Source: Paenibacillus wynnii
GTDB lineage: Bacteria; Bacillota; Bacilli; Paenibacillales; Paenibacillaceae
Length of the DNA: 64,000 nt
Assembly: GCF_000757885.1 (NCBI RefSeq)
Contig: NZ_JQCR01000001.1
Location: 62,001 to 126,000, forward strand
Direction: 5' to 3'
Both the position numbers and the translations under genes were made by a program. Below the pieces are notes generated by a model. The model searched no databases, was not told where the DNA came from, and saw only the letters and a program-made list of their open reading frames with translations. Positions 33,508-43,156 of the stretch are shown here, in pieces. The number at the start of each line of letters is the position of its first letter. The first letter of the stretch is position 1.

Positions 33508-34641
33508 CTATCCAAAGATAACGGTCAAAAGCTGATTCAGGCGTTTATTATACGTATGATCCTTAATCGTACGCTCCAAGGCACGCAGCGCAATAGCTCG
33601 ACGTTCCTCCTCATGAGACAGATAAAAACGGATTTTATCCATCAATTCCTGCGGGTTGCTGAAGGTCTCAATTTCTTCACCCGGCTTATAGAAGGATCCC
33701 AAATCTTCTCTGGCATCGCATAACTGCAACGTTCCAGAGGCAGCAATCTCGAAGGTCCGCGGATTGGGCGAAGCCGCTGGGATTAGAAGGGTATTGTTAT
33801 TAACGACATCATCAATATGGGATCTGTGCAGGTTAATTACGATCTTGGATCCGCTGTACGCTGTTGCAGTTTCTTGAGGAGTCATCCATTTACCAATCTC
33901 GATCCGTTCACCATACATCGGCGCTTCAGGAAGACGATCCCACCAAATCCCGTTAATGACGGTATTGAATTCCATCAACTCCGGCATAAGGGGACGGAAG
34001 AAATCCACTCTGTTCCAATAAGCGGAGCCAATAAAACTGATATCACGGACCACAGGTGAACGTGTTATCGTTGGGCGATAGTGATCCCGGTGAGCGCCAA
34101 AAGGCAAATAGTGTACCTCCGCACAGCCCAAACCTTTGTAAAAATCGATACAATTCCGTTCCAGCGTGAACACATAATCATAGTGGTTTACAATTTTCAC
34201 CGTAAAATCCGTATAATACGGATCATCCGTGAGCCATATGGCGGTACGGATACCGGATTCCCGGAGGGTAGCAATCTGATCTAAGGGCAAATCCATACCA
34301 TCCAGTACAAGCACTAAGTCCGGCCGTTTAACAGCTGCAAGCTCAACCAGATTCTGACGTACATCCGTTACCGTTACTTCCGTCGTCAGGCTTTGCAACG
34401 ATGAAAGAACAGCGTCATCCAAAGGAGAATAAGGATAACCTTTACCGGATGCTACATACATGACATGAATATTTCGCACAGGAAGCGGTTCTTCTACACG
34501 GCCATTCAGTATAGCTAATCTTCCTCTGAGGTAACCCTCATCGTAACCGCCTTTGAAGCCAGTCAATCTTCCTCTAAGTTTTTCTTCTTCCGCAACCGTC
34601 AGCGGGTACGGTGGAATAGGCATAATAAAGTTGTTATCCAT
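33508..34641 (-). CDS. CgeB-like spore-surface glycosyltransferase
   Basis: The 377-residue protein matches the CgeB family: an N-terminal DUF3880-like part with 'SGIRTAIWLTDDPYYTDF', then a C-terminal glycosyltransferase part with 'ISFIGSAYWNRVDFF' and 'RTFEIAASGTLQLCDA'. In Bacillus, cgeB is a late mother-cell gene affecting spore surface properties. Residues 29-40 ('FKGGYDEGYLRG') carry a GYxxGY segment also seen in the neighbouring CgeB gene and in the basic protein at 43.9 kb. Start ATG follows AAAGGAG. Confidence 0.85.
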   Translation of the reverse strand: MDNNFIMPIPPYPLTVAEEEKLRGRLTGFKGGYDEGYLRGRLAILNGRVEEPLPVRNIHVMYVASGKGYPYSPLDDAVLSSLQSLTTEVTVTDVRQNLVELAAVKRPDLVLVLDGMDLPLDQIATLRESGIRTAIWLTDDPYYTDFTVKIVNHYDYVFTLERNCIDFYKGLGCAEVHYLPFGAHRDHYRPTITRSPVVRDISFIGSAYWNRVDFFRPLMPELMEFNTVINGIWWDRLPEAPMYGERIEIGKWMTPQETATAYSGSKIVINLHRSHIDDVVNNNTLLIPAASPNPRTFEIAASGTLQLCDAREDLGSFYKPGEEIETFSNPQELMDKIRFYLSHEEERRAIALRALERTIKDHTYNKRLNQLLTVIFG

Positions 34642-34673
34642 GGGTTGTCGCTCCTTTTGTACGAATCTTTTAC

Positions 34674-35750
34674 TTACACGCGCTTGGCAATAACATCGAG
34701 AAGCTGCGGCATACGCGAAGTGAAGGTATGCCTCCTCAGCGTTGTATGCAGGCCTCTTAAGGCGAACTGTCGACGTTCCTTTTCATGGGTCAAATAGTGT
34801 TCCATTTTAGCTTGCAGCTCTTCGGCAGAACCGAAGGTATCGAGGTCATAGCCGGGACGGTAGAAATTACCCAGATCATCCCGAATATCTGTAAGCTGCA
34901 TGGTTCCGCATGCGTTAATCTCATAGGTGCGGGGATTAATCGACCTCGAGGGCAGCTGAAATGTATTCCGGTTATCCTGCCCCGCTTCCCACGGCCGGTG
35001 AATATTGATGACAAGCTTCGCTCCGCTGTAGTAATTGGCTGTTTCCTCCGGAGGGATAAATCCATGACTAATAAAAGGAGACAGCTTGTCATAGGTGGTT
35101 AACCTCTCCCAAAACCCGCCGGCTATTAGCGTCTTTTTACGACTTAAATAAGGAGCCAGCCGATCAAACAGCTCCGTTCGATTAAAGAAGGCATTCCCAA
35201 TAAATACAATGTCATATTGGTATTTGGGCCCCGTCCGTCGGGGGTAGAACATTTTCGTGTTAACACATAGCGGTAAGTAATGAACCGAAGCTACACCGAG
35301 AGAGCGGTAGAAATCGACACAACCCAGTTCGTGCGTAAACACATGATCATAAAATCTGCAAATGACTGAGGTATCCTCCGTGAAATAAGGATCATCGACA
35401 AACCATATTGCAGTAGGGATACCCAGATTGCGTATCTCTGTGATTTGATCTAGATGATTCTCTGGAAATACATGCAGTCCATTCATCACGAGTACGGCCC
35501 CCGGCCGTTCCCTTGCCGCAGTCTCCAGCATTGCTTCCGGGGTGCTAAGTATTAGCTCGCTTACCAGAAGACTCAACGCCTCCGTTACCCCCGTATCAAT
35601 CGCTTCGAACCCTTGGGGAACATACATTAGCTTAAATGGCCTGCATGGCTCTACCTGACCAGGATTAAGCTTGCGCACTGCCTCGCACATTCCGAGATGG
35701 TACCCTTCCTGATAGCCACTGCGGTATTCCCGCTTGTGCTCTTTTTTCAT
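34674..35750 (-). CDS. CgeB-like spore-surface glycosyltransferase (paralogue)
   Basis: The 358-residue product is a paralogue of the CgeB-like protein downstream, with the same motifs: 'LGIPTAIWFVDDPYFTED', 'DIVFIGNAFFNRTELF' and 'RTYEINACGTMQLTDI'. The very start is basic ('MKKEHKREYRSGYQEGYHLG') and contains the GYxxGY segment at 12-17. It is the first gene of the minus-strand cluster that runs down to 24.8 kb, and its upstream region is shared with the divergent AAA ATPase gene. Confidence 0.85.
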   Translation of the reverse strand: MKKEHKREYRSGYQEGYHLGMCEAVRKLNPGQVEPCRPFKLMYVPQGFEAIDTGVTEALSLLVSELILSTPEAMLETAARERPGAVLVMNGLHVFPENHLDQITEIRNLGIPTAIWFVDDPYFTEDTSVICRFYDHVFTHELGCVDFYRSLGVASVHYLPLCVNTKMFYPRRTGPKYQYDIVFIGNAFFNRTELFDRLAPYLSRKKTLIAGGFWERLTTYDKLSPFISHGFIPPEETANYYSGAKLVINIHRPWEAGQDNRNTFQLPSRSINPRTYEINACGTMQLTDIRDDLGNFYRPGYDLDTFGSAEELQAKMEHYLTHEKERRQFALRGLHTTLRRHTFTSRMPQLLDVIAKRV

Positions 35751-36005
35751 TTAAACTTCACGCCCTTCACTTGGCCCTGTCATCTGTTCAAGACAATATA
35801 ACTATATGCGGAGTCAGCACTCGCCTCATGGTCATTTGTCTGTAGGACGAGGAAATTGGCACCTGTCCCCTGTCTTTCGCCCGGTCCGTCACTCGAGTGA
35901 TCGAAGTGTTTTGGCAAGCAATAAGCTGTTATAATTTCAGTACATCTACTTTCTCGGACAATAGTAATCTTGCCGTTGTTCCAAGAAATAACAGGGAGGA
36001 AACCC

Positions 36006-36758
36006 ATGAATAACAGCTTGCTGTACCTGCGTCATGCGGAACTGCTCCGTGATAAGGTCTCATCATTTCATAACTATCCATTCCATTTGCCTGCGGTGCG
36101 TACACTGGAGCGACTCGTTTTTGAGAAGCAGGTCACCTTTTTAGTAGGAGAAAACGGGACAGGGAAATCAACCCTGCTGGAGAGCATCGCTGCCGCCTGG
36201 GGCTTTAACCCTGAAGGTGGAACACTTAATTTCTCGTTTAACACCCGACCCTCTCATTCAATCCTGCATGAGTTCATAAGAATTGCCAGAGGGACTCAGC
36301 GACCTAAGGACGGCTTTTTTCTAAGGGCGGCAAGTTACTATAATGTGGCATCCTATATTGATCAGTTGGATGAGGAGCCCGGGGGTCCCCCTATCAGGAA
36401 CTCCTACGGAGGCAAGTCCTTGCACGAGCAATCCCATGGTGAATCTTTCTTCGCTGCGTTCATTCATCGCTTCAGAGGACGGGGCCTATACATCCTTGAT
36501 GAACCTGAAGCCGCTCTTTCTCCCCTTCGGCAAATGTCACTGCTGGTGCGTTTACATGAACTCGTTCAGCAGAACTCGCAGTTTATTATCGCTACTCATT
36601 CCCCCATTCTGATGTCCTATCCGAATGCGGATATACTTCTGCTGGAGGGTGAAGGCATCCGCCAAGTTGCTCTGGAAGAAACCGAGCATTACACCGTTAC
36701 CAAAGCATTTATGAATGACCGCGAAGGCATGCTGAACGAGCTGCTGAGCCCGGAGTAA
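36006..36758 (+). CDS. AAA family ATPase (COG3910-like, ABC-type fold)
   Basis: From ATG 36006, with GGGAGGA at six bases, the product has 250 residues. Walker A 'LVGENGTGKST' is at about 46-56, an ABC-like signature 'SHGESF' at 143-148, Walker B 'LYILDEPEAALS' at 161-172 and the His switch 'IATHSP' at about 195. There is no membrane partner gene. Family members are predicted cytoplasmic ATPases of unknown target. The frame also opens at 35970, but without a ribosome site. It interrupts the glycosylation locus on the other strand. Confidence 0.85.
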   Translation: MNNSLLYLRHAELLRDKVSSFHNYPFHLPAVRTLERLVFEKQVTFLVGENGTGKSTLLESIAAAWGFNPEGGTLNFSFNTRPSHSILHEFIRIARGTQRPKDGFFLRAASYYNVASYIDQLDEEPGGPPIRNSYGGKSLHEQSHGESFFAAFIHRFRGRGLYILDEPEAALSPLRQMSLLVRLHELVQQNSQFIIATHSPILMSYPNADILLLEGEGIRQVALEETEHYTVTKAFMNDREGMLNELLSPE

Positions 36759-36781
36759 GTACGGTTACCCGCAGACACAAC

Positions 36782-36818
36782 AATAGCCAGTCTCCGGGTG
36801 ATTGGGAGACTGGCTATT
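36782..36818 (+). terminator. terminator of the AAA ATPase gene
   Basis: AATAGCCAGTCTCC (36782-36795) pairs with GGGAGACTGGCTATT (36804-36818), 24 bases after the stop codon. Confidence 0.85.
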
Positions 36819-37729
36819 TGAATTGTACCTTAGATTTATTGATAGACTGAACCACTCGAACGTTTTTAATTATTTCCAGTAACTATTAGCTTCGATTGAT
36901 TACGCTCCAGTAACCGATAAATCACAAGTTTGTTTGGGTTCCAGTTTGCGGCTGCAAGTCTGTGTTACAGGTAGCGTCAAGAAGTTTGTGTATGAGGGTA
37001 TAAGTATCTCCCCAAGTATCCCCGATAAGTATAGCAATCAAATCGTCTACCTACATAGGTTTCCATATATATAGTTGCACAACTTACACTTATAGTTCTC
37101 CCTTAGCACACTTTAGGGGGTTTAATTGCACTTTATACACTTATTTTTGGGTATTCCGGGGTTTAAGCGGCTTATTCGTGTTTTTAGTTGCACAAAGTAC
37201 ATCTATCCATACATCACAGCGCCAAAAGCTAGAAATAAGTGTATAAAATACATCTATTTCACTGACTGGGTCAAGAAGTATGTGTAAACGGTTGGACCCC
37301 CTAATTATGGAGTCCTCCTGCCCTTCCTGCACCAGACATCGCGCATCAAACATCTCGTTTAGGACGAATATAATGCATGGAAATCCATCTCCGATGCACA
37401 AAAAAATCGCTCCTATGGAAATGGCTGCTGATTCTTCCATTTACCAAAGAGCGATTCTAGTTTGTGGTTTTAAAGTAGACTTTAAGTCCATTTTCCCGTT
37501 AATACCAGTGTAGAGGACAGGACGATTGCGAAAAAGCGGCAACGTTAGCCCGAAATTTTTCCGAAGGAAAACTAGATCCGAAGCATAAGCTTTCTCCAGA
37601 TGTACACCGCTAAGTGTAAGTCAATACATCTGGAGACAACCAGCTACTTTACTTACACAACGTTCCGTTCGCGGAGCGTCCTTACACAACACCAACAGTT
37701 ACTTACGCAACATTCCGTCCGTGAAGAGT
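36819..37729. other. 900-bp intergenic region with dispersed repeats
   Basis: No gene is convincing. Around 37070-37260 lie 'tagttgcacaactt', 'ttgcactttatacactta' and 'gtttttagttgcacaaa' (37180-37196) elements, the last identical to 13718-13734. At 37640-37720 a segment with 'acttacacaacgttccgttcgc' is repeated imperfectly. A 99-codon minus-strand frame (37141-37440) covers part of this repeat DNA and has no support. Confidence 0.5.
37594..37635. repeat. inverted repeat, 11-bp stem
   Basis: CTCCAGATGTA (37594-37604) pairs perfectly with TACATCTGGAG (37625-37635) across a 20-base loop. No T-run follows, so it is not a standard terminator. Confidence 0.6.
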
Positions 37730-39145
37730 CTATCGATTTTTTAAACCCACCAGCTTGTGGACTATCCAACCGAACATAACAACCACCATCATATCAAAGC
37801 TGACATTGAACATGAACAAATGCTTGCCGATATCGGCTCGTCCATCCCCCAGTATGGGTACCAAAAACGAGAAGATTCCGATGAGTCCAACCAGCATCAG
37901 CAGTTCTCCGGTCACTCTCTCCCGTATGTTCTTACTGCGGAAATACTGAAACAATATTCCTGTAAAATACAGCAGATAAAATATACTCAGGAAGCCCAGA
38001 CTGTGCGGGATATGCTTGTTCTTGAACTGGCTCCATGTACTGTATGTATAGGATAAGGCCACTTTCGGATTACCCTCCCCGATTTCATAGTTTCCTAGAT
38101 AATAGGGACGGATAGACATACCGTTCGCAGCCGCATACTTCATGTTATCTATCAAACGATCTGGATTCTTAATATAAAAGAACAATACATCCTTATGAGA
38201 TATACGAGCATAGAAGTCAGGTTGAAGTGAAGGATCATTCTGCTTAATGACTGTATTCCCCTGAAAAAAATTCGTCCCTGCTAAAACTTCCAGCCTATCA
38301 GGCAGGCCAAGCTGCTTCAAATCTCCCCTCACATCGGGGGATTGATTCAGAATTCCGAAAAAAACGGTCTGATACAAATTGATATGCTTGAGATCCTTGG
38401 GGGCCGTTGCGTACAGAAGGACAGATATTAAGAATATAGCGGCTGAAAACCATAGAGAAACCTTCTTCCAACTTCCTTGACCTTTCAAGGCTGCAAAGCG
38501 CAAAAAAATTAGAGCAAAGGCAATACCAATTGGCGCATTCTGAATTTTGGAAGAAGTGAGAAAGAGCACCGATATAAAAAACAAGATAAGCCCCTTCACA
38601 GTCGGTCTTTCCTGGCCTGTTAAACGAAGTCCCAGCGCGAAGGTCAGCAGCATAAACACCATGGATACCGGTTCTCCGAACAAGGAATTGAAATAAGCCA
38701 AGTATCCGATGTCATAAAAAATAAACAACAAGCTCCCGCCCAGCAGCAAACCTGTCACATAGGAACCGCGAGCATTAGTCCTAACAAGCAGCCAAGTAGC
38801 CGCCAATAGCAGGGATATATACACTGCAGCGAGTAAACGGATATCAAAATAACTTCCGTGGAACAATCCCCCGATCAGTCTCGGCAGCAGCACAAGAAAG
38901 ATTTGACTTGAAGGATAGAACCCCTTGAATAGAGTGTCATAAGCAAATCTGGAATGGCTGAAACTGAAAAACCGGTCTGCATACGACTCGGCGGCATTGT
39001 AGTAATTCAGTCCTATCGTATTCATCATCCGCAGGAAGTCGCCGTTATCGGCGACTCCAACAAACGGTGAGCCGAACAGGAGATAAAGGGCGAGCCCCAG
39101 TCCAGCAAGCACTATAATTATTTCTGGTTTTAAAAGCTTTTTCAT
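37730..39145 (-). CDS. polytopic membrane protein, WsfD-like sugar transferase candidate
   Basis: The 471-residue protein has ten or more membrane spans. A short extracytoplasmic loop after the first span reads 'FGSPFVGVADNGDFLRMMN', the acidic loop expected for lipid-sugar-dependent (GT-C) enzymes, and a large soluble loop lies at about 250-350. The closest family I recall is the WsfD-type membrane protein of Gram-positive glycan clusters. It is followed upstream by an LTA-synthase-type gene in the same direction, with a 14-base gap. The transfer function is inferred. Confidence 0.65.
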   Translation of the reverse strand: MKKLLKPEIIIVLAGLGLALYLLFGSPFVGVADNGDFLRMMNTIGLNYYNAAESYADRFFSFSHSRFAYDTLFKGFYPSSQIFLVLLPRLIGGLFHGSYFDIRLLAAVYISLLLAATWLLVRTNARGSYVTGLLLGGSLLFIFYDIGYLAYFNSLFGEPVSMVFMLLTFALGLRLTGQERPTVKGLILFFISVLFLTSSKIQNAPIGIAFALIFLRFAALKGQGSWKKVSLWFSAAIFLISVLLYATAPKDLKHINLYQTVFFGILNQSPDVRGDLKQLGLPDRLEVLAGTNFFQGNTVIKQNDPSLQPDFYARISHKDVLFFYIKNPDRLIDNMKYAAANGMSIRPYYLGNYEIGEGNPKVALSYTYSTWSQFKNKHIPHSLGFLSIFYLLYFTGILFQYFRSKNIRERVTGELLMLVGLIGIFSFLVPILGDGRADIGKHLFMFNVSFDMMVVVMFGWIVHKLVGLKNR

Positions 39146-39159
39146 TATTCCTCCCTTTC

Positions 39160-41061
39160 TTAACGCTGCGGCAACCGTTTCACATATTCGTCCGACAAAC
39201 GCATTAGCTTCATTATATATTTGTAATCATCTTCATATTTGGAGAAGTCCCCTACAGGCTCAAGTGTTTTCAGCGACATCGCCACTCCATCATTAAAGGC
39301 CTTGCCAGGAACAAACAGGATATCATTATTAAAAAAAGATCCTGTCGGCAAATAATATCGCATACCGATAATATTGCGGTCAATGTTAAGGAGATCATGA
39401 CCGAAGGCTGTAAAACCCTCCTGTTGAAGTGAAACGCCTAGCAGGTTGGATATGGTCGGCATAATATCGACCTGTCCGCCTGTTGTATCTACGACCCTAC
39501 CTTGCTTCATGCCGGGCGCATGTACAATCAGCGGAATGTTGTAGCGACTGATCCGGTTATCATACTTGATGCCGAGGGCTTCATGAATTTGTTCCGAACT
39601 TACAACCTTGGGCTGTAAGCCGAAGTGGTCTCCATACAACACAACTACAGAGTTATCCCATAATCCATTTTTCTTCAAACCTTCAATCAATGTGCCAACA
39701 GCATAGTCCGTATAGTTGACCGCCGTCAGATAATCACCTAGTACCCCTCCCTTCATATTCTCAGGAACCGTTATTTTTTTGAAGGATTTAGGAATCTTGA
39801 AAGGGTGGTGGCCAGAAACGGTAATAAACTGAGCATAAAAAGGTTTTTCTTGCTTCTTCAGCTCGGAAAGTTTGTTTAAACCCGTGATGTACAGCTGCTC
39901 ATCTGAAGCTCCAAATGCATTCAAGTGGTCATTAGTGAAGTAAGGCTGATCAAAATAACTGGTAAACCCCAAGGCAGGATAGAGCTCCTTGCGGTTCCAG
40001 AACCCTACTTTGTTCACGTGGAAAGTATAGGCCTCATAGCCTTTATCTCGAAGTAAACGCGGCAGACTCGGAAGCACCCTGTCTCCAAATGAGGTAGACA
40101 TAGCCTGTGATCCGATGGGATATATAGACGTATTACTCATAAATTCTGCATCTGAGGTATTACCCGGACCAATCTGTTGAAAGACATGAGGAAAGTACAT
40201 GCTCTCTTTGGCAAGCTTGTTCAGCACCGGTGTTAATTCCTGACCCCCAAGAGATTGAAACATAGCGAAATTTTGAAGGGCTTCCATCTGGATTACAATT
40301 ACATTTTTACCTTTTTGCGATCCAAAATAGGCCGGAGCCGCTCCTGCTGCAGTTTCATCCTTATAGTTGAACGTAGTCTCCAACGCTGCAACCTTCGCAA
40401 CTGTCTCACTAATGTCGCCGGTACCGATAAGGCTTTTATCCTCTTTACTTTCTACCGCAGCAACGAACTCATAATTCAAGAAACCGGTGCTTTCTGCCTG
40501 AACCAACTCATTCGTAATTCCTTTCGTTGAATGAATAGAGTAGGTAGATAAGGAAAGCCCTCCAACGATAGCTATCATAAGTACTACGAGATGAACTCGG
40601 TGTGCAGTGGGTGAGACATAAGCATTCCGGCTTAGGCCCGAACCCCGGCTCCATTTACGATACATGGCAGCTCCAAGGAAAATTACAATATCTGCGAAAA
40701 ACAAATAATCAACAAGCTCTATCGTGGAACCCACACTTTCCCTGATCTCGAAGACCTGATCCAATTCAGACAGCGCTAGGTAGGTCGGAACAGATCCGAA
40801 ATGATTAAAATAAACACTAGCCGCGAAGAGTACCAGAGACAGCAGTGCATTAAATCCCCAGAATACCGCAGTTTTCATCCGGTGCGGGGTAATGAGATAT
40901 AAAATCCCCATCAATAGCAGTATAGATGCCGCATCCGATGCGACCCACCCCAAGGCAATGCGATTAAAGAATAACATTCTGAGCAATAGCAGCTTAAGGA
41001 ATAGTAAACACGTAACCCTATAAAATTGAACTCTACCGAGCCCAAGCATTTTATTTCTCAT
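39160..41061 (-). CDS. LTA synthase family phosphoglycerol transferase
   Basis: This family polymerises glycerol phosphate from phosphatidylglycerol on the outer face of the membrane. From ATG 41061, with GGAGG four bases upstream, the product has 633 residues: five N-terminal membrane spans, a linker, and an extracellular sulfatase-like domain. The catalytic Thr lies in 'GPGNTSDAEFMSNTS', and metal-binding residues in 'VVLYGDHFG' and 'TVSGHHPF'. A longer frame from 41121 lacks a ribosome site. It may attach glycerol phosphate to a surface polymer linked to this locus. Confidence 0.87.
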   Translation of the reverse strand: MRNKMLGLGRVQFYRVTCLLFLKLLLLRMLFFNRIALGWVASDAASILLLMGILYLITPHRMKTAVFWGFNALLSLVLFAASVYFNHFGSVPTYLALSELDQVFEIRESVGSTIELVDYLFFADIVIFLGAAMYRKWSRGSGLSRNAYVSPTAHRVHLVVLMIAIVGGLSLSTYSIHSTKGITNELVQAESTGFLNYEFVAAVESKEDKSLIGTGDISETVAKVAALETTFNYKDETAAGAAPAYFGSQKGKNVIVIQMEALQNFAMFQSLGGQELTPVLNKLAKESMYFPHVFQQIGPGNTSDAEFMSNTSIYPIGSQAMSTSFGDRVLPSLPRLLRDKGYEAYTFHVNKVGFWNRKELYPALGFTSYFDQPYFTNDHLNAFGASDEQLYITGLNKLSELKKQEKPFYAQFITVSGHHPFKIPKSFKKITVPENMKGGVLGDYLTAVNYTDYAVGTLIEGLKKNGLWDNSVVVLYGDHFGLQPKVVSSEQIHEALGIKYDNRISRYNIPLIVHAPGMKQGRVVDTTGGQVDIMPTISNLLGVSLQQEGFTAFGHDLLNIDRNIIGMRYYLPTGSFFNNDILFVPGKAFNDGVAMSLKTLEPVGDFSKYEDDYKYIMKLMRLSDEYVKRLPQR

Positions 41062-41226
41062 GCTTCCTCCCTCTATATCCCTCATTTGTAAAAACCATCC
41101 TTGTCTTTTGTGAAATATCACATCTTTCTAGTATATCAATACTTTATTTTTTTATCAAAAATTGAAAAAAAAGAACACAGCATTTACTACATCAGCTGTG
41201 TCTTATATTTCATAATAGATACCCTT

Positions 41227-42564
41227 TTAAACCAAAGATGTGGTTCTTAGCAGTCTTTTGATAGAACGATTTGCTTCACGGAGAACAATCTCTTTATCAA
41301 CCGTTTGATGTATCCCTCTCTCCATTAAGATCTTGCCGTCGACGATGGTTGTCTCCACATCCGCCCGAGTGGCTGAATAGACAATACGGGAGATAGGGTC
41401 AACATCATAGGAAGGAAAGGTGTGGAAATTATATAGATTAAGAATAGCAAGATCTGCCTTCTTGCCCACTTCAATACTACCAATTAGGTCCTCCATGCCC
41501 ACTGCCCGCGCTCCGCCTATCGTCGCCATACGGAATACGCTTCTCGCATCCATCGTTGTTGGTCCGTGCAACGGCTTTTGGATGAGTGCCGCCAGCCTCA
41601 TTTCGTTAAACATATCCAGATTATTGTTGCAAGGTGCTCCATCCGCACCAAGACTTAATGAAATATGCTCATGCAGCATTCCAGGTATGTCTGCCACACC
41701 TGAAGCCAGCTTCAGATTGGAACCTGGGCAGTGGCTCACATGAACACCCCGGTCATGTAGAATTCGATGTTCCTCCTCATCCAGCCAGACACAGTGAGCC
41801 AGAATCAAACGGTCATTGGCCAACCCCAAATGATCTAGATAGACCACATTGCGCATACCGGTCATAGCCTTTACAATTTCAATTTCCCCCAGATTCTCGG
41901 AAGCATGAGTATGAACCTTCACTCCATAACGGGCTGACAAATCCCTCACTTCCGTTAGCAAGGGTTCCGTACAGGAGATTACAAACCGCGGTGAAAATGC
42001 GTATTGAATGCGGCCCTCCCCGTAGCCGTTCCACTTTTCCAGCAAATCTACACTCTCTTGCAGAGAGGATAAGGTATCCTCCTGAAGGGCTTGAGGAATA
42101 TCTGTATTCTTTTGATCCATCATCACCTTTCCTGACAAGGCTCTTATCCCGCTCTGGGCAATAGCCTGAAAGGCATAATCTGTATGATGTACCGTCTCCA
42201 TATCAACAATTGTTGTAGTTCCGCTGGTAATTAGCTCTCCAATTCCCAGCATAGCGGAATAATAGATGGACTCCTCATCATGCGCAGCCTCCAGGGGCCA
42301 GATCCGATTGCGCAGCCAATCCATAAGCTCCAGATCATCCCCTTTGCCTCTGAACAACGTTTGGCATAAATGGATGTGCGTTTGTATAAAACCCGGAATG
42401 ACCGTACGGTTGGTAGCGTCTATGATCTTCTCGTCACCACGGGGAGTCAGCCCGCTACCTATTTCAATGATTATGCCGTCCTTGATTCTAATGTCACCCT
42501 GAATGATTTCCTCCTGCTTATTCATCGTTATGATTTCCGCATTCTTGATCAGTATATTTCTCAT
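41227..42564 (-). CDS. amidohydrolase, 5'-deoxyadenosine / MTA deaminase type
   Basis: The 445-residue protein belongs to the amidohydrolase superfamily group that deaminates adenosine derivatives. Metal ligands are seen in 'GFIQTHIHLCQTLFRGKG', 'KVHTHASENLGE', 'ILAHCVWLDEEE' and 'LSLGADGAPCNN'. Length and motifs match the 5'-deoxyadenosine / S-adenosylhomocysteine / methylthioadenosine deaminases (MtaD-like). It would salvage by-products of SAM chemistry in the cytoplasm and has no obvious tie to the glycan genes around it. A GGAG sequence precedes its start. Confidence 0.85.
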   Translation of the reverse strand: MRNILIKNAEIITMNKQEEIIQGDIRIKDGIIIEIGSGLTPRGDEKIIDATNRTVIPGFIQTHIHLCQTLFRGKGDDLELMDWLRNRIWPLEAAHDEESIYYSAMLGIGELITSGTTTIVDMETVHHTDYAFQAIAQSGIRALSGKVMMDQKNTDIPQALQEDTLSSLQESVDLLEKWNGYGEGRIQYAFSPRFVISCTEPLLTEVRDLSARYGVKVHTHASENLGEIEIVKAMTGMRNVVYLDHLGLANDRLILAHCVWLDEEEHRILHDRGVHVSHCPGSNLKLASGVADIPGMLHEHISLSLGADGAPCNNNLDMFNEMRLAALIQKPLHGPTTMDARSVFRMATIGGARAVGMEDLIGSIEVGKKADLAILNLYNFHTFPSYDVDPISRIVYSATRADVETTIVDGKILMERGIHQTVDKEIVLREANRSIKRLLRTTSLV

Positions 42565-42606
42565 GGCCTTCTCCCCCTTTATCGTAGATCATCTTTATGT
42601 TTCCTC

Positions 42607-42862
42607 TATATAAATTGAACTTAAGATTTTAGAATAAAGGATTAGTCGCACTGCGGTGAATGTTTGGACTTCCGGCCGCTGTTGTAGTAAGACTTTCTTT
42701 GATTTAACCCGCTTTTAGCGGTTGAAATCCGGATACAGCTTATGCTTTCGAAGCGAGCTTTCCTACGGAAAGCTTTCGGGCGGTCGCTATCGCTCCTACA
42801 GTTCCAAAATTCCCCTTCGTCACTCCGTTCCCTTTTCTCTAATTTAAAGTTCAATTTGTATA
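42607..42862. mobile_element. MITE-like element with 16-bp terminal inverted repeats
   Basis: A 256-bp segment is bounded by TATATAAATTGAACTT (42607-42622) and the inverted AAGTTCAATTTGTATA (42847-42862), 15 of 16 matching. The GC-rich interior contains no transposase and no convincing gene. It lies just upstream of the amidohydrolase gene and could carry or disturb its promoter. Confidence 0.65.
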
Positions 42863-42967
42863 GCACAAAAAGGCCACAAAAATATGCCTGAGCATATTTT
42901 CGTAGCCAGAAATTTACGGTTCCCGGTAGAGACCCTTAAACCAATTATTAAGGATATACGAAAAAAG

Positions 42968-42994
42968 GACTATTCAATTTTCGATTGAATAGTC
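42968..42994. terminator. terminator-like hairpin
   Basis: GACTATTCAAT (42968-42978) pairs with ATTGAATAGTC (42984-42994), followed by AAATTTT on the plus strand and TCCTTTTTT on the minus strand. It lies after the minus-strand GNAT gene. A second short hairpin, AAAATATGC-ctga-GCATATTTT, lies at 42879-42900. Confidence 0.65.
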
Positions 42995-43156
42995 AAATTT
43001 TAATTCAAGGACAGCTTACTTGTCAATAAAAGTTATATAAAATAACACAACTTAACAATACAAGAGCGTAAATACCCCTCTTCACCTGTATTTGACTCTT
43101 ATGCGTAATATATAATAACATCACTAGATTAATCTCTATCAATCAGACTCTTCTAC

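Noticed and set aside
37141..37440. 99-codon minus-strand frame
   Set aside because: It runs through dispersed repeat DNA, has no ribosome site and no recognisable domain.
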